From NCBI GenBank assembly GCA_021397835.1, contig JAJFZO010000229.1, positions 6,255,001-6,319,000 on the forward strand: a DNA stretch of 64,000 bases, read 5' to 3'. The notes under the pieces are model-generated. The model was not told the DNA's origin. It saw nothing but the letters and a program-made list of their open reading frames with translations, and did no database searches. The number at the start of each line of letters is the position of its first letter. The stretch's first letter is position 1. A program made the translations under genes and the position numbers. This DNA is from Moringa oleifera. Taxonomy: Eukaryota; Streptophyta; Magnoliopsida; Brassicales; Moringaceae. Below are positions 49,822 through 61,619 of the stretch, piece after piece.

Positions 49822-49918
49822 ATAAAATACTAAGATTTTCAAGAAAGAACCACCCATCCAACTACTAGTTTAACCATACTTGCTTAACTTTGATATTACT
49901 ATTGGTACAAGCGCACCC
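49822..49918 (-). pseudogene. 5S rRNA pseudogene 2
   Basis: About 165 bp right of the first and in the same orientation. It retains CACCCATCCAACTACTAG (CACCCATCCTAGTACTACT), CATACTTGCTTAACTTTG (AGCACGCTTAACTTCGG) and TTGGTACAAGCGCACCC (CTGGTATGATCGCACCC). A block of about 25 nt corresponding to GTTCTGATGGGATCCGGTGC is missing. Internal promoter elements are heavily mutated. Two neighbours in tandem suggest descent from a real 5S array unit. Confidence 0.75.
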
Positions 49919-50418
49919 AAAACGATCCAAAAAATATAAAAAATGAAAATAAAAAAATCATTAAAATAACATAACGAAGAAAAATGTAAAAAAAATAAAA
50001 ACTAAATAAAATGAAAGATCATCCAATCCTAGAAAAAAGGAAAAACAAGACAAAAAATAAGCACCTAAAGATTAAATTAAAATAAAAATAAAAATGAGTC
50101 CAAGAAATTCTTAATCCAAAAAAAAAAAAAGGGGAAAGGAAGTACGAAAAGAAAATCATAAAAAAATTCAAGAGAATCAAAATCGAAAGAAATGAATAAC
50201 AATTTTAAAAAGTAAAAAAATTAATAAATTGATCAAATGTAAAGAAAATCATAAAAACACAAAAAGTCCATAAAAGAAAGTGACATGTGTATATCAATTA
50301 TATGTACTTACCACATACATGAAACAAAAAGTAAAAGCATCAAACATACGAAAAAAGAGTTTTTTTTTTTTTTTTGTATTTTTTTCTTGTTTTACTTATA
50401 AGTAAAACTTTAACTAAC

Positions 50419-50460
50419 CTATCAATTGCAACAAAGAAGCAATTTGTCCCTTCAAAGCGA
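50419..50460 (-). pseudogene. 42-nt exon-like segment, copy 1
   Basis: On the minus strand, an acceptor CTTTTAG is followed by 42 open nt reading RFEGTNCFFVAID and a donor GTTAGT. The family is not recognised. It recurs at 54712-54753. Confidence 0.35.
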
Positions 50461-53400
50461 CTAAAAGATTATTAAAACTCATTTCTCTTGATATGAAAAT
50501 ATATGTGTCATGTCAAACAATTATTTGAAAAAAGTTATTAAATAATAGTTATTTAATGAATAATGCCTACATAATTCTCTTTCTACCTTCAATGGCCAAT
50601 TATTTCAAAATCAACCTTAGTATCGTTATTCTTCAATAGAAAGTAAGAAAAATAAAAGAGTCACATTAAAAAAAAAGAATTCAAACACATAAGGAATTAA
50701 ATAACTCACTAAAATGGTGAATCTATAAATAATAGAAGAATGGCATTGGTCTTCCAATACTAAAATTCTCTAGAAAATTCCTTCCAACCATGACTTTTCC
50801 CCCAATTGGTTACAACAATCAAAACCAATCAACAAGCAAGATTAATAATAAATGTTTCAATCTCAAACATCTAGGAATTTTTGAACCCAAAAAGGAACTT
50901 CATTTAACTAACAAAATACTAACCACTCGGTGTGGTTTAAATAACAAAAGTTATTTATGTATTTGTAACTTGTATACTCATAAAAAGCCTATAAAAGTAA
51001 GATCGCTTCTAGTAAGTCTACAATTTAAAATGGCACAACTCTTTGAAAGTAAAAGAAAGAGAGAAGAAAAAAATCATGTAAAACAAACCAATCTATTTAT
51101 CTTGAAAATCATAGAAATATTTACCAAACTTTGTTCAATTTAAAAAAAAAATGAAAGGAAACCATACAAAATCTAATAAAACCCTGGAAACCAAAAAAAA
51201 TCTAAAAAATAAAAAAATCCAACATAAAAAAGAAAATAAAAGAAAAAACCAAAAAAAATTAAAAAAGACAAAAAAAATATTGAAAAGAAAAAATCTAGAA
51301 AATATAAAAAATTCAAACGTTCCAAAGAAAAAATCTTAAAATTCAGAAAAATAAAATACTAAAAGAAAATAAGGGAAGGAAGTGGCAAATATCCAAAAAC
51401 ATAAAAAAATGTAAGAATTCTTTAAAAGAAAACTCAGTAACTAAAAAAAAAAAAGAAAAAAAGTAAAAAAATCCAACAAGATCAAGATATTACATTTAAT
51501 AAAAAAAAAGGATAAGAATAAAGAAAAAAACTATTTGCAAAGCAAGAAAATAGATTTTGTTGAAAAAAATTAGTAAAAAAAATAAAATGAAATATATCAA
51601 AAAATCATAAAAAAGAAAAGAAAAGAATTTAAAATAAAATAAAATAATACAGTAAAATCCAAAAAAATTAAGGAAATTAAAAAGTTTATAAAATTTAAAA
51701 AATAAAAGTGAGAAAGTATAATTTGAAATAATTTAAAATAGTTCAGGAATCATAAAACATTTTATGAAAAACATTTTAAAAAACAATTTTGATTTGTATT
51801 GATCTTTTAGAAAACATAATAAATCAAACAGTAAAAAATTAAGAATTATAAAAAAATATAAAATATTTAAAATAAATAAGTAAAAATATGTAAAAGTCAA
51901 CTAAAATTTTAAAAAATAAATAAAAAACAAAATGCTAAAACCAAATAAAGTAACAAAATTGCAACCACTAATGAAATTTATTATTTATTATTTTGCTAAA
52001 TTGAAATAGTTAAAGATGATGATAACAAAAACTACTTATATATTCAAAATTTATATTTTTAATTAAGAAATTAAGGAAAGGTAAGATCACTTCAAGTAAA
52101 TCTATAATTTAAAATGACACATTTCTTTGAAGTTGAGAGAGAGATGAGAAAAAAATAATATAAAATTATTTTTTCAATAATCGTAAAGGTATAAAAATTT
52201 TGTTTATAAAAATAAAAAAATGTAGAACCAAAAAATCTAAAACATATTCAGAAAATACAAAATATGAAAGAAAAGAGTGAAAAGCTCTAAAAAACTTAAT
52301 AAAGCAAAAAAAAAAATGACAAATAAAGTTATTAAAAGAAAATAAGTGAAAAAACTAAAAATACCCAACAAAATAAAAAAAATATGTGTAAAAAAAACTA
52401 AAAAAAAGAAAAGTACAAAAAAATTCCAAATAGCTCAAAACAATACATATATATAAAAAAATGATGATAGCAAAGAAACAACTTTTTGCAAAGCAAGAGA
52501 ACTAATTTTGATGGAAAAAATAGTAAATATAAAATATAAAAAAAGAATACATATAAAAACATAAAAAATAAAAATAAAATACAATACAATAAAATACCAA
52601 ATTCAGAAAAGTAAATAAATAATCAAATAATTAAAAATCACAAAAATTAGAAAACTTAAAAATACAAATGAGAGAAAATAATGTAAAATAATTGAAAACA
52701 ATTTTGTTTTGGAATGATCTTTTAAAGAAAAATGTGATACAAATATAATAAATCAAATAGTAAAAAAATTAAAATTAAAATTAAAATATTAAAATATTTA
52801 AAATAAATAAATAAAAATATGTAAAAAATAAAATAAATTCAAAAAACAAATAAATAGAAAATAGAAAGTAGCAATGTTAAAAACCTATAATAAACTAACA
52901 AAATTATAATGACTTTGTCAGTTCTAATATTTATTATTGTTGAAGTAAAAAAAGTCAAAGATGACAAAATTTTAATTTTTTTAAAAAATACAAAAATACA
53001 AAAATATTAAAAATTGAAAAAATAAAATAAAATCAAATAAAAAATCTTTTAAAACTAAATCAACTAAAAAAAATCCAAAAACATAATGTTACTAAAAGAA
53101 AATAAGTGAAAAAACTGAAAATATATAACAAAAAAATTAAAAAAATTAAAAAACCTAAAATAACTAAAAGATAATAAGAAAAAAATAGTAAAAAAAAATC
53201 CAACAAAATCAATATGATGCAACAAAATCAATAAGATGCATACACAGAAATAAAACTCTTTGCAAATAGATTTTATTAGAAAAAGTATAAAAATATATCA
53301 AAAAAATCATAAAAAGTAGGGAGATCATTTAAAATTTTATAAAATCCAAAAACTCAAACAAATTAAATATAGTAAACAAAAAAAAAACACAAAAATTAGA

Positions 53401-53865
53401 AACTTAAAAAATGAGAAATGGGAAAAGTAATAAAAAGTTAAAAACCAAATAAACTAACAAAATTATAACGATTTTGTGAGGTTTAGTATTTCTTATTTTA
53501 TTTTCATTAAAAGAAAATAAGTGAAAAAACCAAAAATACTCAAAAAATAAAAAAACATATGCAAATATTTTTTAAAAAATAAAGTAACTAAAAGATAATA
53601 GAAAAAATAATAAAAAATCTAACAAAATCAAGACAATGCGTATTTAGGAAAAAAAATGGTAATAGGCCCAAAGTAATTAAAAGTAAAAAAAATCCAATAA
53701 AATTTAAGACAACACATATGAAAAAAAAAAAGAAATAGTAAAGAAATAAGGCTCTTATGACTGCACTAAAAAAAAGAAAATAAAAAGAAAAAAATCATAA
53801 AAAACTAGCGTAATAGAAAATAAAAAGAAAAAATCACAAAAAATATTTTTTATAAAAGGAAAAAA

Positions 53866-53956
53866 GGGCAACATGAGGATTTTGTAGGATAAACCACCAT
53901 TTTTAGTATTACTTTGGAGTTTTAATGGGATTCCATTAGTATTGGATTGATGGCAT
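53866..53956 (-). pseudogene. 5S rRNA pseudogene 3 (duplicate of 1)
   Basis: GCAACATGAGGATTTTGTAG, then CCACCATTTTTAGTATTACT, TTTTAATGGGATTCCATTAG and TATTGGATTGATGGCAT. It has the same internal deletion as the copy at 49571-49660, so it is that copy's partner in the 4.3-kb duplication. Its 5' end (GCAACA) is closer to true 5S than copy 1. Confidence 0.78.
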
Positions 53957-54120
53957 TTGAAAATTAAAAAAATAAACAAAAAAAATTAAAAAATTAAAAA
54001 CATAATAAAATAATAAAATAAAATAACATAAAATGAAAGATCATTAAAAGGCAAAAAATAATAATAAAATAAAGTTAAGATGATAAAATTTGAAAATATT
54101 TTTATTAGAAAAAAGTTATA

Positions 54121-54212
54121 ATACAAAGATTTTCATGGGGGAACTACCCATCCAACTAGTCTTTCAACCAAGCACGCTTAATTTTGGTATTAGTATCGAT
54201 ATAAGCACGGTC
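54121..54212 (-). pseudogene. 5S rRNA pseudogene 4 (duplicate of 2)
   Basis: AGATTTTCATGGGGGAACTA, CCCATCCAACTAGT and CAACCAAGCACGCTTAATTT, then TATCGATATAAGCACGGTCC. The stretch CCAAGCACGCTTAA is unchanged from functional plant 5S (A-box region). It has the same missing block as copy 2. Confidence 0.8.
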
Positions 54213-54711
54213 CAAAAAAATAAAAAATAAAAAATAAAAAATCATTGTAATGATGAAAAATGTAAAAAAAAAAAACTAAAAATAAATAAAATGAAAGATC
54301 ATCCAATCCTAGAAAAAATGAACTAATTAACAATAAACAAGAAAAAAAAACTGAAGATTAAATTAAAATTAAAATATAAAACATAAGTCCAAAAAATCCT
54401 TAATTCAAAAAAAAGGGAAAGGAAGAATAAAAAAAAATCATAAAAAATTCAAGAGAATCAAGATAAGGAGAAAGGAATAACAAATTGAAAAGTAAAAAAA
54501 TTAATAAACTGATCAAATTTAAAGGAAATTATAAAAACATAAAATATCCATAAAAAAAGTGACATGTGCATGTCAATTACATGTACTTACCATATGCATG
54601 AAGCAAAAAGTAAAACATCAAACATATAAAAAAAAGAGATTGTTTTCTTTTGTATTTTTCTCTTGTTTTACTTAGAAGTGCATGTGTCCCTTTCTAAAAA
54701 CTTTTACTAAC

Positions 54712-54753
54712 CTATCACAGGCAACAAAGAAGCAAATTGTCCCTTCAAAGCGA
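54712..54753 (-). pseudogene. 42-nt exon-like segment, copy 2
   Basis: Partner of the segment at 50419-50460, reading RFEGTICFFVACD with the same GTTAGT donor. The acceptor is changed (TTTATGG instead of CTTTTAG). A conserved reading frame in the middle of A-rich repeats suggests a captured exon, source unknown. Confidence 0.35.
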
Positions 54754-55844
54754 CCATAAAAATATTGAAACTCATTTCACCTAATATGAAGATATATATG
54801 TCGTTGAAGAAGTCAACCTAGGCAAACACCAAATTGGACATAACCAAAGATGAAAACAAATCTTAAAACCATATTATGTCAAACAATTATTTGGAAAAAG
54901 TTATTAAACAATAATTATTTAATGAATAATGCTTACATAATTCTCCTACCTTTAATGGCCAATTGTTTCAAAAATCAACCTTTATATCATTATTCTTAAT
55001 AGAAAGTAAAAAACATAAAAGAGTTACATTGAAAAGAAGAATTCAAACACATAAGGAATTAAATAACTCACCAAAATGTTGACTCTACAAATAATGAAAG
55101 AATGGCACTGGTCATCCAATAGCAAAACTTTCTGAGAAATTACTTGTAACCATGACCTCTATCCCAATTGGTTACAACCATCAAACAAGATTAAAAATAA
55201 ATGTTGCAGTTTCAAACACCTAGGGATTTTTGAACCCAAAATGGAACTTCATTTAACTAACAAAATGCTAACTATTCGGTGTGGTTTAAATAACAAAAGT
55301 TATTTATGCATTTGTAACTTGCATGCTCATAATAAGCTTATAAAAGTAAGATCGCTTCTAGTAAGTCTACAATTTAAAATGGCACATCTCTTTAAAAGTA
55401 AAAGAAAAAGAGAAGAAAAAAATCACATAAAACAAATCAATCTGTCTGTCTTGAGAATCATAGAAATATGTTACCAAACTTTGTTCATTTAAAAAAAGAA
55501 AAATAAAAAAAATTGAAAGGAAACCATAGAAAATCCAATAAAACCCAAGAAACCAAAAGAAAATCTAGGAAATAAAAAAAATCTAGAATAAAAAAGAAAA
55601 GAAAAGAAAAACATAAAAAATAAGGAAAGAGAGAAAATATTAGAAAAGAAAAAAATCTAATAGGTATAAAAAATTCAAATGTTTCAAAGAAAAAAATCTA
55701 AAAAATTCAAAAAGAAAATAAAATAAATGTTAAAAAAGAATAAAAAATTCAAAACAATGAAGAAGATAAAAAATAAAAATAAATAAATCAAGAAAAATCA
55801 AATGAAATCTAGATCCAAAAATTTAGAAAGAAAGAAATTGTGAG

Positions 55845-58050
55845 CCATATTGATCAAGCATAATACTTTACTTAAGTAATAATTATTGAACATCTTAAGA
55901 TAAAAAATTAAATATGTTTTGCACCCCAAAGATATCTGCCTTATCATTTCTTTCATAATTACAAATTCTCTCACACTTTTAGTCATATCCAATAGCTTCA
56001 AAAATTCTTCATTACCCACACACATCTTTTAAGACCAATAGTAAAAGCAATCATAATAAGGATTGTCAACATCTTTATGCTTTTAGTCTATCTAAGCCTC
56101 ATGCTATAAAAAGGACCCAATAAGCATGTGAAATCTACATGCAAAAAAGATAAAAAGAATCATAATCTAAAGTAAGCTGCTCCATCAAACATATGTCACT
56201 ACTAATTAGAGGTGTCGTGTATTGAACACTAAAAGCCATAATCCAAAATCTTAAATCTTAACGACAATCTTCCATCTGGTAACTCAATTATTTATTTTCG
56301 TTATCCACTAGGGTAAAAAGACCTAAGTTGCAAGACATGCATCACATTCAAAAACTGACAAGCTTGTTATTCAACATTCAACGATAAATTATTAGTTTTC
56401 TAGGAGAAAGGAATCCAAATAGGAGAATTATATGTGCATCCTCGTCACACGCACCCATCAGTTCCAATTTAGCATAGTGCTTCCCCTTAATGCTTCTAGC
56501 TTTGCCCTTATTCCAAGCAGTAAGACAGCCTTAACCTATAAGTTTTCACACCACAAGTAGACATCATGAAAGTTTATCAATTTAAGAAACTAATTGATAT
56601 GAAGAAAAGCTACCTAGCCTTCTCATGAAAATGAAAAATATCTTAAACTTAACTTTGATGTCATTTTGAGAACTCCACCAGAGTTGCAAATTGATTCCAC
56701 CGATGCTTGATATGAATTGAAAACATTAACAATATATTAAAAGCTATTATGGTTTGAACACATATGATGACTAAAATATGCGGCTAGCAAAAATTATAAA
56801 ATCTACAATAACAGCATTTAAAACATAGCCCCAGAATAAGTAATGCAATAGTATCTATGTATAACAGTTGAAAAAATGTTAACCAAACAAGACATATATG
56901 AAAAGTTTCCCATGTTTTTGACAAGGCATTGCTTCAAGAGCACTATGGAGTATCTAATGTAAATACTAAAGAAAAAAAGTTGATTTTGTATGCTCAAATA
57001 GAAGAGTAAAAGCATTACATAATTTGTTGAACGTTAAAAAATGTGTGCGAAGATCTCTTCTGCTTAAAAACTTCATAAAAAATTACATATACAAAAACAT
57101 ACACAAATAAGGTAAAAGACATGCAACCAAGAATTTTATAGATTGAAAGCAAGAAAGAGAAAGAATGCCATTTTTTTTGGTTGCATGCAAAAGAGTAGAG
57201 CAAACTTGTTTTGGATGATGACTATCCATTTCTATATAACTATAATGTCTATACAAAACTAATGGATCTGCCTCACAAGGATATATCTAAAAAGTTACGA
57301 GTTACACCAATAACAGAAGTCTCCTATCAATAAGAGAAACATATGTTTAAAAATGATAACTAACTCATTTTCTTTTTCTATTCTAGTTAAATAGTCACAC
57401 ATATAAAAAATGCATAATTCAAAATATCAAAATCAAAAGTGATGAGTGTCTATCCTAGCTTATGAAAGGTGAGGTGTCCCCATAAAGGATTTATAAATAC
57501 TATAAATATGCATGATTGAATAACACTTACTAGTGCGATGTATGATTTAATTTGTTGATCTCCTTAGGAATATCAACTTCAAAGAGAAAAGGATTAACTG
57601 GATTAAAAAATAAAAGTGTCTGAAAGATTTATCTTCATTGAAATAAGGAAGACTAAAGAGAAAAGTTCAATTTGCATATCAAAAACAAGAGTGAAAGCAT
57701 TATTTAATTTATTAATTGCTAAATCAAGTGTCTTTACAAGTTTATACAGCTTAAAAACTTCATCACGAAATACATACATAATAAAGTAGAAAGAAATACA
57801 AAAAGGCAAGTTATAGATTAAAAACAAGAGAGAGAAAGATTGTCTTAATTTGGTTGCATGCAAAAGAATAAGGCAAGATTAACGCCTATCCATTTCTTGA
57901 CTCCATATGGTTACAACTTATGAAAAAAAAAAAGTTATCTCATCAAGACATATTTGTAAAGCAGTGAAGCAAACTAGTGAGAAGTAATCTATCAATAAAA
58001 TGACATTTAAAAATGATGATTGACTCTATTTTCCATTTAGATTCCTAGAT
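55845..58050. repeat. Segmental duplication, right copy (pair with 33115-35335)
   Basis: Direct-orientation partner of 33115-35335, with the same block order, but containing only two of the roughly 0.7-kb tandem units that the left side has three of. The match stops abruptly near 58050, beside AAA-ATPase exon fragments. The minus frame at 55798-56025 includes EEFLKLLDMTKSVREFVIM, the better-preserved version of the coding-looking block in the left copy. Confidence 0.85.
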
Positions 58051-58139
58051 AAATTGCACTGTAACACTTTGGTAATACCATATTTCAGTGTAGGTTCCAA
58101 GAGGTGCTATTACTTGGGGTGGGTGCAATACTGTCTAGT

Positions 58140-58998
58140 ATATTGGCAAAAGAAAGGTATGACTACATTGAAGATGTTACCACTCTTTTAGGTGGTTGTT
58201 TCTTCTGTCCAATGACTCAACAACATCATGTTTAGATGACTCACAAGTACTATCCGATACATCCACAGACTCACCACATGCATAATACAAAAATCATCAA
58301 ATAGATCATATATCACAATTCACAAAATTGACAAAGATGCACTACACAGTTAATTACAAATTCCAAATCTCGAAACAAGAATACCACATTTTTTTATTGA
58401 TAGAAGACACAATAATGTAAAATAATAAACTTTGAACACCAGAATAAGTCACATTCTCTACTTAGGATCAATAAAACTTCAAAACATAACTCATGTATCA
58501 TGTTTAAATCAAATAAGCATTTATAATTATATCAGAAATCACATTAGCATACCTTCTCAAAGCATGTGAGGTTGAAAGGCACAAGCTTCTTGAGGTTTAC
58601 TCAAGAGTAGCTTACAGATCAACTTCGTCATCACAACTACAGTCTAAGTTTGCCTTATTGATGCTCGTCCGATGCTCTTTTATACTTTGATCATTTTAAT
58701 CCTGAATATTCAAGTCCGAAGTGGAACCATCCCTAGATTTTGCATTATCATCATCTGATTCAATTTTTGATGAACCAGCATTATCAAAATCCTACACCAA
58801 ATTAGAAAATGTGTGTTTAAAACAAATCTTCAAAAACCATAAATAGAGAAAAAAAAAATTGACCTCTTATGTTTTCCAAGCCATAAAAAATCTCATATAA
58901 AGAGCAAGAACACGACAATATAGCACCAACAAGGGAACTTGTAATTCTCGTGCAAGTTCTTTAATAAATATCTTTCGTTAATGTTATAAAGTTCAGTG
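58140..58998 (-). pseudogene. AAA-ATPase (At3g19740/At1g50140 group) exon fragments
   Basis: Three pieces in order on the minus strand. (1) 58998 to about 58860: GTELY-like, then KELARELQVPLLVLYCRVLA, matching TELYRERLVRALARDVQVPLLVLDSSVLA. (2) 58791-58616, between GTGTAG and GTAAGC: DFDNAGSSKIESDDDNAKSR, one in-frame stop after IQD, ending DDEVDL; this is the acidic linker that follows YDF in the family. (3) about 58260-58140: SDSTCESSKHDVVESLDRR, resembling the Ser-rich stretch before KKGDRVKY; this piece is less sure. Known: the family are predicted membrane-linked AAA proteins. No Walker motif is present. An exon from a later part of the same protein is amplified at 38.2-43.5 kb. Confidence 0.7.
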
Positions 58999-59010
58999 CT
59001 TCATCAAGGT

Positions 59011-59048
59011 CATTGATCCAATGGCATCCATTTTCTCAGTACCATCAA
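59011..59048 (-). pseudogene. RBL: Short RBL exon fragment (second copy)
   Basis: The minus strand reads IDGTEKMDAIGS, matching the fragment IDGSEKMKDIG at about 60200-60240 in protein and at DNA level (ATTTTCTCA..CCATCAAT). Directly downstream, with no visible intron, the frame passes into the AAA-ATPase GTELY piece, so two different genes are joined here. Confidence 0.5.
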
Positions 59049-59685
59049 TTCATTCATTAGATTGACATGACCCATGTGATTATTACACCAAAAGGATAAT
59101 AAAGTAGAAAAACTTATGCTAATAAAGGATTTCGAAGGCCCATAGGTTTACACATGAAAAAACAGCAATCGAAGTGGCTTTTATTAAAATCAAATTTAGC
59201 AGCATTTTACCCAACTCAAGAACTAACTTATAAGAGGTAGTTATCATCGAATGTTCTAAAACTCTTTTTAGAGATTGGATAACTGAAATTTGTAACAAAG
59301 TCTAAAGATACATTAAGCTCCTAACCCATGAGAAGACAAATGTTGATCATTTGACCCCACATGGATATCACATGGTCCATGAATTTTGCCATTAAGCAAA
59401 ATCAGTTGAGTTTCAAGCCAAGGTCAACTTTTAGAACTCATAATATCAGCTAAGTTTATGACTAGTACATCCAACTCTAGCTGCTAAAGTGGTACGACTG
59501 GAGGACTAATCCAAAGATTAATTGCTTGCTAAGGTGTGAATTCAAAATTTCAAACTCACATTTTTTTTACCTCAATGATGGAATAGTATTACACTACTTG
59601 AGTTCAGTCATGAAGCAAGCTGCCAAATCTGAGCATAAAGTTATCGAAAAACTTTTCATAATATACACAATATGCATGATGTTAC

Positions 59686-60250
59686 CTTCAAACGGACTTG
59701 ATGCATTGTTTCTTACTTGTCCATTTGGCCTAGCCTCTTTAGAAATTGACGACCCACAATGATTGTTGTCAATTAACTTTGAAGAATTTCCTACATACTT
59801 GTCTTGTTGTTCAAGAACAATAGGACCAGAAATAGCAAGAAGAATCAGTGTTCTCCCTGAATCATTAAGAGTATCAAACTTTGCATTAACACCTAATTTT
59901 TTTTAACCTATAAAACATGCTTATATTTTAGGAAATAAATGTAAAATAAAGCCAATCGAGGAAACAATGACAATAATGGGATGAATAGGATGCCATGCCA
60001 AATCAATCAATGCTTCCTTTGGACCTTTAAGGATTTTCACAATATGCCCAGCCTGATCCCATATATAGATCTTATGCTCGCCTTGCTTGCAACACCCCCA
60101 ATTGCACACTCACCATTACCACTGAAACAAGGTGCCTTCCAGTGCATCTTGGTGATGGAATCTTAAAATTCCATGAAAATAGCTAAACACTTCAATCCAA
60201 TATCCTTCATTTTCTCACTGCCATCAATATCATTGGTGCCATCACTATTT
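59686..60250 (-). pseudogene. RBL: RBBP5-like (COMPASS subunit) pseudogene fragment
   Basis: Minus strand, 60250 to about 59930: NDIDGSEKMKDIGLKC, MEF-stop-DSITKMHWKAPCFSG, NGECAIGG. After a shift it continues GEHKIYIWDQAGHIVKILKG, PKEALIDLAWHPIHPIIVIV (WD40 repeat). A second exon lies at 59856-59686, between GATTCAG and GTAACA: EQQDKYVGNSSKLIDNNHCG, SSISKEARPNGQ, NNASSPFEG, the C-terminal tail of plant RBL. The stop replaces Gln (CAA to TAA). The part YIWAKDYTENWSAF...EREDEFD between the two exons was not found, so the copy is deleted as well as shifted. Intact RBL works in histone H3K4 methylation. The N-terminal WD repeats are absent. Confidence 0.83.
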
Positions 60251-60639
60251 GTGGGCATTGATCCACAAATATTCTAAGACACCAGAAGATAGAAAGTGAA
60301 GCTATACAAAAGCTTCTAAGTTTCTAAAAATCAACTTGACCCCATATACTCTTAGTTAGAAGTCAAAGTATGAGATAAAAAGCATCCGCCACTAGAGAAA
60401 AAAGAAATAAAAATGAAAAAGATGTGTGAAGACAAAAATAGTAAATAACATGTAGCTATGGCAAATGACATATTAATGAGAACTTTCAACAATGATAACA
60501 ATGGTAAAAGGTTTAAGAGATGAGTTAGATAAAGAAAATTTTCAAAAGAGTACTTGTTAAAACATGTTAAAGTCAATCAAGGGGATCCTTTAATTCTTGG
60601 ATTGTCATCTCAAAGCAATACGATATATAAAATGTGTGA

Positions 60640-60760
60640 ATAAAGACAAATGCATGTCAACTAAAAGTATGTATTTATCACATACATGAGGTACATTAAG
60701 CAAAAATTAAATGCATCAATATAAAAAGGAAAAGTAAAGGGATCATTTTTTTTCTTCTAT
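60640..60760. repeat. Third copy of a motif from the 4.3-kb units
   Basis: CATGTCAACTAAAAGTATGT, CACATACATGAGG, AAATGCATCAATATAAAAA and a T run repeat the order seen at about 50280-50380 and 54560-54650. It shows that part of the A-rich unit extends into the RBL fragment neighbourhood. Confidence 0.6.
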
Positions 60761-60979
60761 TAACGATAAATGCAGGCAAAAGAAGCAAGTCCTCTCACAG
60801 AATATGATTGGAAATCATTAGTTCTGTACATCTTCTCTACTGCAATTTTTACCCATATAAATATAAACATCTATGCTATGATGACTACCTTGTATACATG
60901 TTTCCATTATGAAGTTCTTTGCTTGAGAGCCCAAAATAGGGCAAAAGGCAAATTGATATTTGCTAAGATTTGAATAATG

Positions 60980-61619
60980 TCAAGGATGACTGCAAAGATT
61001 TTAGAATTAGAAGAAAATACCAAAGCGATCATCCAATGAGTGCAACTGAGAACTTGTTCATCCATATTATTAGATTTCAGATGAACACATTAGTAACGAT
61101 CGAAAGTTTACTATATTTAACTAAACAATTCAAATTCTCATAATTTCAAAAATCAGATGATTCATAGGAGTAAACAATAAGATTAAGCAAAAAACTACTT
61201 TGACATATGGAAGCCAAACTTGATGGCAAGATTAACAAAAGCTTTGAGAAGAAAAACTACCAACAAGTTTTAGCACACAAAAATCACCGAGACTTAATCA
61301 GAACACCAAAAATCAATAGAATGTCTAATGTAAAAGATGTATATCTATAAGATGTGAGGCATGAGACTACAACAATATGATACCTTCTACCGAAGATTAG
61401 TTACATTAAAAACATCTGTCTTACAAACTCAAATCAAGACCCAGGGTTTGTTCCATCAAAAATGCCATATAGCTTGCATCATGTTGGAATGTGGCCAATC
61501 ATTTCATCTTAACAAGTGAAAGTAAATTAATTGAAAGTTTGTCACAAAAAGAAAAAGAAATCATAAAGAAATAGCAGAAAGAAAAGGGGTGAGAAGAGGA
61601 AAAACACCTTGTTACTTGA
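60980..61619. other. No gene firmly recognised
   Basis: One minus-strand segment near 61430-61470 reads KLYGIFDGTNPGS before a stop and has an AG ahead of it (GATGCAAG), but the family is unknown and it may be chance. The rest is featureless. Confidence 0.3.

Larger units (their letters stand above)
47490..51780. repeat. 4.3-kb A-rich tandem duplication, copy 1
   Basis: Matches 51781-55830 in direct orientation with an offset of 4.2-4.36 kb. Landmark pairs are TTTTGATTTGTATTGATCTT 47559/51787, GAGGATTT...GATGGCAT 49571/53866, GATCATCCAATCCTAG 50016/54297, and GGAACTTCATTTAACTAACA 50896/55243. Inside the copy, smaller A-rich subrepeats of about 0.7-0.9 kb recur (GATTTG..TTGATC words at 47559, 48249 and 49018). 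It carries two decayed 5S rRNA genes and one exon-like 42-nt segment. Protein-length frames here are A/T-run artefacts. Confidence 0.87.
51781..55830. repeat. 4.3-kb A-rich tandem duplication, copy 2
   Basis: Second copy of the unit at 47490-51780, with its own two 5S-like sequences (53866-53956, 54121-54212) and the same 42-nt exon-like segment (54712-54753). The block ACAAAAGTTATTTATG...AAGATCGCTTCTAGTAAGTC is nearly unchanged between copies (50945-51020 and 55292-55368), while the A-rich parts differ in length. The copy joins the segmental-duplication region at about 55845. Confidence 0.87.

Noticed and set aside
50790..51339. 117- and 62-codon + frames (with a duplicate at 55241-55492)
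   Set aside because: The first is partly conserved between the duplicated units only because the units are copies; it has no start context or family. The Lys/Asn-rich 51151-51339 frame is poly-A translation.
60770..60973. 67-codon + frame
   Set aside because: No family content and on the strand opposite the local gene fragments; chance opening is likely.
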